Source of the DNA: Fasciolopsis buskii
Taxonomy: Eukaryota; Platyhelminthes; Trematoda; Plagiorchiida; Fasciolidae
Direction: 5' to 3'
NCBI GenBank assembly: GCA_008360955.1
Contig: LUCM01011241.1
Location: 9,184 to 73,183 of the forward strand
Length of the DNA stretch: 64,000 nucleotides
Part shown: positions 59,803-64,000 of the stretch, piece after piece
Numbering within the stretch: position 1 is the first letter of the stretch
Layout: each line of letters begins with the position of its first letter
The notes under the pieces: generated by a model
Told to the model about the DNA's origin: nothing
Database searches by the model: none
What the model saw: the letters and a program-made list of their open reading frames with translations, nothing else
Program-made: the position numbers and the translations under genes

Positions 59803-61553
59803 ACTGACCTGGAGCCTATCCCGTTATCTCTGTGGACGTTAGAGCAACCGAAACCTGAGTCGAAGGTGGTGTTAATGCTTGACGACTTACGACGGCTATC
59901 GCACCTTGAATTTTGCTCGTATTGCGAATGAACATTTAAAATGCGTCTAGCTAAATGCAGAACAACCGGATTGTAAATGTGGTCAGGAACCAAATGAGCC
60001 CACAAATAAATGTTCATCGATTAGTCCAACGATATTCCAGTTGATCTGAGTAGAAAAAGCCATTTCTATTAATTGTAGAAGGAATAAAAGCCACAAATAA
60101 GCCTTAAAATGTTAATAATTAAACAACAGAAAAAACAAAGAAATCGGCAATTCAAGTCAAACTTGTCGTTACTTTTATATTATTGGCCTTTATGAAGAAA
60201 TGGTTTGTAAATCATTTGCAACGAAATGCTTATTTTTCCATGACAAATGAGCTCCTTTGTATTGGCTGATCATGCACGTGATAGGCATTTTGGTCAAAAA
60301 TACACATTGCTTTGACACGTAATATGTCTACTGTTAGCAGAGTGTCTATGTTCTAATCACGCAAATTCCATCTTCCCATTGGTGAATCCCGCGGAATGTG
60401 GGATATTCAAGGAAATAAAGCCATTAAGCTAGATGATTTGGGTCAAGCATAAAGGTCGCTAAGATTCAAGGAGGCTAGCGGGAACCAGGAAGCAGTAAGT
60501 AACAAACCATCAGATTCATAGTTGGTAAGTGCATAGGGTAGAAAACAAACGTGGCACCGGAACCTCGTTGGTGAATTCCGTCGCTGAAGAGACCGTGGGC
60601 GGTTCGAAGTTTCACAAGCCCAGTGACTAGTGGACAGTGGCTATGGCTGATCAACGTTATCTGATATTCACAATCGATTGTAAGACATAGCAATCAATAT
60701 TCACACAAGAGGCTCAGTAGCCAATTTTCAGGGTTAATCAAATCGTAAAAGCAAGGTGTTGACAATGGTATGAGGAAACAAAAACAAGATGGATGCCATG
60801 AAATAGCCTGGCGCTTATGAATGGCATTGATCTTCGCAATTTTGTTTTGACGGTTTGTTAAATTTAGTCCATTCATAGGTGATATTGTCAATGGGAGAAA
60901 AGTGTTCGGCGCAGACCTCAAACAACTGACTTCAGTTGGAGCTGTGGATTTAAAGGTCATTTGGAGAGTAAACATGAAACGGAAAATATGAAGACAATGA
61001 AAGTAATCACAGTCAAACCAATTCGACATGAAATGGCCGTGGTACGGATTAATATACAATACATTTTCAACGACAATAGTCGCATGCTCAGTAGATAAAA
61101 TTGTCATGTTTTATTCTACCGATAGCCTACTTTCCATAAGGAAAATGTGTGTACTCATGTGCTTAGTCGGACAACAGAGTCCGGAAGTTGTCTGCAAATT
61201 GCCAATTTGGACCAGAGAGCTAATTCAGATGAATAATAGGTTTGATAAATGCGTGAGGAAACAGAGCACTCAAATACGTGTTTATTAGTTCAGTTGATAG
61301 TAAATCTCCGTGGGCAGATGTGCGAACGATATATAGAACACAAAGCAAAAATGCACTTGCTGACAGTCCAAGGAAACTGAATGCGAAAAGGTTTCTAGTG
61401 CACATGAATGCAAAATACCATCCACAATCAAGTCATTTAGAAATTAGGTCAAGCTGATGCAGCTTGACTTCTGACACTGACTGAAAAACGTACGTGGGTG
61501 GACATACTATGATACGTTTTAGGAGGCTGTCTACCGTTTGTTGTCGCTGACAG
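59803..61553. other. No confident gene
   Basis: The longest ATG-initiated frame noted in the window (61107-60694 minus, 137 codons) lies here, but its composition is irregular and it has no domain or polyadenylation signal. The overlapping plus frame 61028-61288 is equally plausible or implausible. A perfect hairpin lies at 61448. Confidence 0.4.
61448..61468. repeat. Hairpin, 9-bp perfect stem and 3-nt loop
   Basis: GTCAAGCTG and CAGCTTGAC are separated by ATG. The stem is moderately GC-rich and no poly-U tract follows. Confidence 0.85.
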
Positions 61554-61759
61554 CATTGAAAGGCAAGAAAATGAGCAGTAGGAATAGATCAACACGATTT
61601 TTAAAGCTATTCCCAAAAGAAACTATTGTTGTCGTGGTGAAATCACAAAGCCGGAGCTTGACATTTCTTCGTTGGAACAAAAGTAGCCAAAATCAAAAAT
61701 GGCAATATCATCAATTTGATCCGTTAAGGGAAAAAAAGTCGATAAAACCTGCCCTCTAG
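61554..61759 (+). CDS. Candidate terminal exon, 67 codons
   Basis: A strong pyrimidine-rich acceptor (CCGTTTGTTGTCGCTGACAG) opens phase 1. The frame is basic at its start (KGKKMSSRNRSTRFLKL), then shows a strand-like VVVVKSQSRSLTFLRW block, and stops at TAG 61757-61759. It resembles a basic nucleic-acid- or ribosome-associated protein in composition only; no family is assigned. The upstream partner was not identified. Confidence 0.32.
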
Positions 61760-63714
61760 GGATCATTGGTGAAATAATTGCAATCAAATTACTCCGATCA
61801 AACGTGATGATTTGAACGCTGTGGTGGGAGTCTGCATGAATACGAATTAAGTTGAAGAATTTTATGAATTAGTTCCAGTTTCTGACTGGGCAAGTTTGTG
61901 TCGGGTGATATGTCTGTGTGCAGTCAAAGCTATTCCGTTAAGCACTTTACAATATTAATGCGCCGAAAAGATGAATACAAATGAAAAAAACGCGAAACAT
62001 CAAAACGTGGAAATTCAACAGTGAGGTGCTATGATAACTTTTCAAGAAGCATCTCACTTTTCTATAGTCCTTTTGCAACTTGGATGGGTCGGCTGACTCA
62101 AACAGTCGTTCTACTTGAGAAGAATGCATTAGAAAAAACTGTAAAATTATCGATGATAAGGAGATTAGGTATTGAAAATATGTGTACTCATTACCTTTGT
62201 CTCCCGGTATTCACGTCGGTCGGCTAAGATCGATTACTTTTAACTAAGTCTTGGCGTTTCTTCGGCTACTAATACAGTCGGTTCCGGTGAGAGAACCGGG
62301 CTGCTTTCGTGTAAAATTCTTAGCAAACTCATGCAAAAAATAAGTTGCAGCGTATGTCTCACACGACGTTAGTTGCAATGGAGTTTGTAAAACCAAATGC
62401 CATTAAGAGACAAATTTAAACACAGTGACTCGGTGAGGAAAATATATTTGCACTCGATTTTTTCGGGAAAGAACGATATCAGAACATAAATCTGCGCCAT
62501 TGCAGGCCTATATGAAGCTTTTAGGCTGACCATGGGTACTAAATCAGCTTCGCCAATGACCAAGATGATTCACTTATTATTCGCGCGGGTTTATTAAACA
62601 TGATTTTCTTGAACATTTCACCTAATTCCAAATTAAACATTTTGATTTAGTTCCAATATTACTGTTATGAATTGTTCCAACTATGTACAAAGCATAATAC
62701 CTACAGAGTTGAGGATCCGGTCATTTAGGCTATAGAGGTAAAATCCTGCTAAACTGTGTTCCACATTTTCCGTTTGCATTGTGTCTCCTTCGGCATCCTT
62801 TTATTGTAGGACAAATGCCTAATCATACATTGAAATATTCGCGTTTTTTTACGCTGCTGTGTTCTGTATTCCTTTTGCACGTTGATTCTTGAACCACATT
62901 TGCACGGTCACAAATGCGCTTAGGTAAGGTTTGAGTTGTGATTAGTTGACAAATTTCCATACGTTACCGGATATTTACCTTTGGATGATCACGAATGAGA
63001 GTATCAAATAGGATAATGTCCCCTTGGATCCGATATTTGTCGGGGAACAGACATAAACAAAATTCACGGTCGAATATACATTACTGTCGATCTTTCGCAG
63101 GTTGTTTGAGTGGGCAGGAGCTATTCTGTTTGAATTTTGGTTTCATCTGTTTATTTATGGCATTAGTCGAGTAGTTCTCTTATCGAGCGGACTGCGGAAC
63201 TTGACAAACCCGTCACTTTAGACCCGAATTCGTGAAGTGTTTGATTCTGTTCTCCGATTTTGTTTGGAATCGGCCCAGTATTACTCACTGACTGAAATCC
63301 TATAATTGTAAACCTATGTTCCTTGGTCAGTGGTTATTTTTGCATGACTTAAATGTGATACGAAAGTGGCAAACTCCTCAGTGCTTCAATAGATAACGTA
63401 AAATCCATCGAAACAACTTCTGTCCAGTGGTCTTACTGGAGGGGAGAATTTTTCACCTACAATGAAACTCATGTCTCCAAATGTCACTGTGCTGTGAGTA
63501 GGTGAACAAACAGATTCTCCGAGATGGAATTACTGTTTCAATTCCTTAAGTCATCCGCGGGCCCCTGAGTGCACTTTATTGGACTCGAGAGTGATAACCA
63601 TGGACAACGAAACCGGCACTGTGTAGAACCGTACTTGTTCTCAGTACTCGTGTATATAAAACAAATACGGCTGTAGAACATCTGAAGCTGAATTCCAATA
63701 TTCTTGGCTATAAG
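61760..63714. other. No confident gene for about 2 kb
   Basis: A frame at 62021-62227 contains a possible exon starting near 62108 (LEKNALEKTVKLSMIRRLG) with a weak donor (CCG|GTATTC). The stretch from 62565 to 63500 has no long frame. Confidence 0.4.
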
Positions 63715-63715
63715 G

Positions 63716-63766
63716 AATTTAACCAACCTTAAAAAATGTTGTAAGAAGCAAGATGAAATAGATAAG
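63716..63766 (+). CDS. Candidate short exon at the window edge
   Basis: After TCTTGGCTATAAG a lysine-rich frame (NLTNLKKCCKKQDEIDK) ends at a strong donor, AAG|GTGAGTGG. The gene would continue beyond or near the window end. The opposite strand is open for 117 codons (63891-63538), so the call is tentative. Confidence 0.22.
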
Positions 63767-64000
63767 GTGAGTGGGCCATCGGTATGCTGTTCACTAGCCA
63801 AATTACGCAAACTATTAAAATTGTTCTTTGGTTCACTAGGCTCTACAGCATGTTTGCATCCAATGCCTCTAGTACCCGTTGCCTCGGACACATCTGCCGT
63901 CCTTTAGGAATACTCAATCTAAGCCCAAAAACAACCTAAAACTGTCCTATTGCATCATTTCTAGGCTGGCATCCGAAAAAAGTACACTGATGTTGAAACG

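Noticed and set aside
60694..61107. 137-codon ATG frame as a gene
   Set aside because: It has an irregular composition and no supporting signals. The opposite strand is also open over part of it.
1..64000. CRISPR arrays, rRNA genes, bacterial operons or phage
   Set aside because: There are no regularly spaced repeats, no rRNA-like conserved blocks and no tightly packed long frames. The window is eukaryotic in character.

Overview
The window looks like animal (metazoan) nuclear DNA, probably from an invertebrate, with very low gene density. It is AT-rich at roughly 40% GC by eye. There are no operons, no ribosome-binding-site-led genes and no long continuous reading frame: the longest stop-free stretches are about 140-170 codons. 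GT-AG splice signals, isolated AATAAA signals, tRNA-derived SINEs and a decayed Bel/Pao LTR retrotransposon (a family of animal genomes) all fit. A flatworm-like genome is my guess from the mix of short introns, Bel/Pao and SINEs, but no recognised gene proves it.

Layout. At 0.6-2.0 kb on the minus strand lies a possible membrane-protein gene fragment. At 2.0-4.9 kb, also minus, sits the degraded pol region of a Bel/Pao element: protease/RT linker, reverse transcriptase with its VDD catalytic motif, integrase and the DUF5641-type integrase tail, broken by stops, frameshifts and a deletion. Directly beyond it, 5.2-9.0 kb is a large, young inverted repeat: two near-identical arms of about 1 kb facing each other across a 1.65 kb spacer, one arm carrying about 151 bp the other lacks. 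This is the most striking structure in the window.

From 9 kb onward the window is mostly sequence with no recognisable feature, with scattered candidate exons. The better multi-exon candidates, where splice signals and reading phase agree, are 9.8-10.6 kb (+), 19.4-20.0 kb (+), 30.2-31.1 kb (-), 32.0-32.3 kb (+), 33.6-34.8 kb (-), 37.8-38.2 kb (+), 41.2-42.2 kb (+), 42.7-43.7 kb (-) and 44.8-45.9 kb (+). I recognise no protein family in any of them, and chance can produce chains like these in 64 kb, so confidence is low throughout. At least three, probably four, copies of a tRNA-derived SINE family lie at about 21.4, 35.6, 50.1 and 52.4 kb.

Limits. All calls were made by reading the sequence. 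Exon calls rest on splice-site context, open frame and phase agreement only; none is supported by homology. The Bel/Pao and inverted-repeat calls rest on direct sequence evidence and are much firmer.
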